Part shown: positions 63,875-64,000 of the stretch, in pieces
How positions within the stretch are numbered: position 1 is the stretch's first letter
Layout: the number at the start of each line of letters is the position of its first letter
Assembly: GCA_963977125.1 (NCBI GenBank)
Contig: CAXBNJ010000004.1
Coordinates: 205,520-269,519, forward strand
Origin: UBA2705 sp963977125
GTDB taxonomy: Bacteria > Pseudomonadota > Alphaproteobacteria > Micavibrionales > Micavibrionaceae
Length of the DNA: 64,000 bases
Direction of reading: 5' to 3'
Notes under the pieces: generated by a model
The model's database searches: none
Seen by the model: the letters and a program-made list of their open reading frames with translations, nothing else
What the model was told of the DNA's origin: nothing
Position numbers and translations under genes: made by a program

Positions 63875-63898
63875 ACAATAAACTATAAGCAATCAACA

Positions 63899-63926
63899 AA
63901 AAGCGGCCCATATAGGCCGCTTTTTC
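63899..63926 (+). terminator. Terminator of bamE
   Basis: AAGCGGCC (63901-63908) pairs with GGCCGCTT (63915-63922), six-base loop, T-run following. The stem is perfect. Confidence 0.92.
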
Positions 63927-63942
63927 GTATTCTGCTATGCTC

Positions 63943-63981
<39 letters not shown>

Positions 63982-64000
63982 CGAGGGCCGCTTGAGACCT

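Overview
The window is a dense, mostly core-genome stretch of an alphaproteobacterium. By eye the base composition is moderately AT-rich and intergenic gaps are short. The assignment rests on gene order. nuoN-birA-coaX-rnj-DUF1467-proS-lolC-lolD-dnaE, yceD-rpmF-plsX-fabH-ihfA-merR-tRNA-Pro and a bamE gene divergent from a CBP3-like cytochrome bc1 chaperone are all alphaproteobacterial arrangements. The genus cannot be named from the sequence. No rRNA, insertion sequence, CRISPR array, prophage or integrase was seen.

Layout. 1-3300: minus-strand translation and nucleotide genes rpsB, tsf, csaA and pyrH (pyrH is cut by the window edge), with a tiny plus-strand gene in the csaA/pyrH gap. 3300-5700: a secreted sensor-like protein and a chemoreceptor. 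5700-25200: a long minus-strand block running, in transcription order, nuoJKLMN (respiratory complex I membrane arm), birA, coaX, rnj, DUF1467, a secreted protein, proS, lolCD, a secreted protein, dnaE and an aminotransferase. nuoA-I are not next to nuoJ. 25400-32000: a PagL-like lipid A deacylase, a secreted protein, a YciA thioesterase, parE and a YdbH/YdbL-like envelope pair. 32100-39900: an SLC13-type transporter, lptD, an RhlE-type helicase, a D-Ala-D-Ala dipeptidase-like enzyme and a cation diffusion facilitator. 40000-49800: tRNA-Glu, recJ, hom, a lipoprotein, phaC, an Nfu-type Fe-S scaffold, a UspA-like protein, the TIGR02186/TauE pair and a secreted protein. 50000-57900: the most accessory-like part, with a gamma carbonic anhydrase-like protein, a membrane protein carrying eight CxxC motifs, a leucine-rich-repeat protein with its own strong promoter, rplM-rpsI, a proline iminopeptidase, a 56-aa ORF and a membrane-anchored Mrr-type nuclease beside tRNA-Pro. 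58000-64000: a small lipoprotein, merR, ihfA, fabH, plsX, rpmF, yceD, the bc1 chaperone and bamE, ending in a long TA microsatellite.

Most genes serve ribosome and tRNA function, replication and topology (dnaE, parE, recJ, ihfA), respiration (nuo, Nfu, bc1 chaperone), and lipid and envelope building (plsX, fabH, lptD, lolCD, bamE, YdbH/YdbL, PagL). Points that stand out are the archaeal/eukaryotic-type ProRS, the split nuo cluster with a histidine-rich insertion in NuoL, the eight-CxxC membrane protein, the orphan LRR gene, the membrane-tethered Mrr-like nuclease, an inverted repeat ahead of plsX, and a TTG-start transporter whose ribosome binding site lies inside overlapping hairpins. None of these amounts to a demonstrated new system. 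The best candidates are the eight-CxxC protein and the LRR/nuclease neighbourhood.
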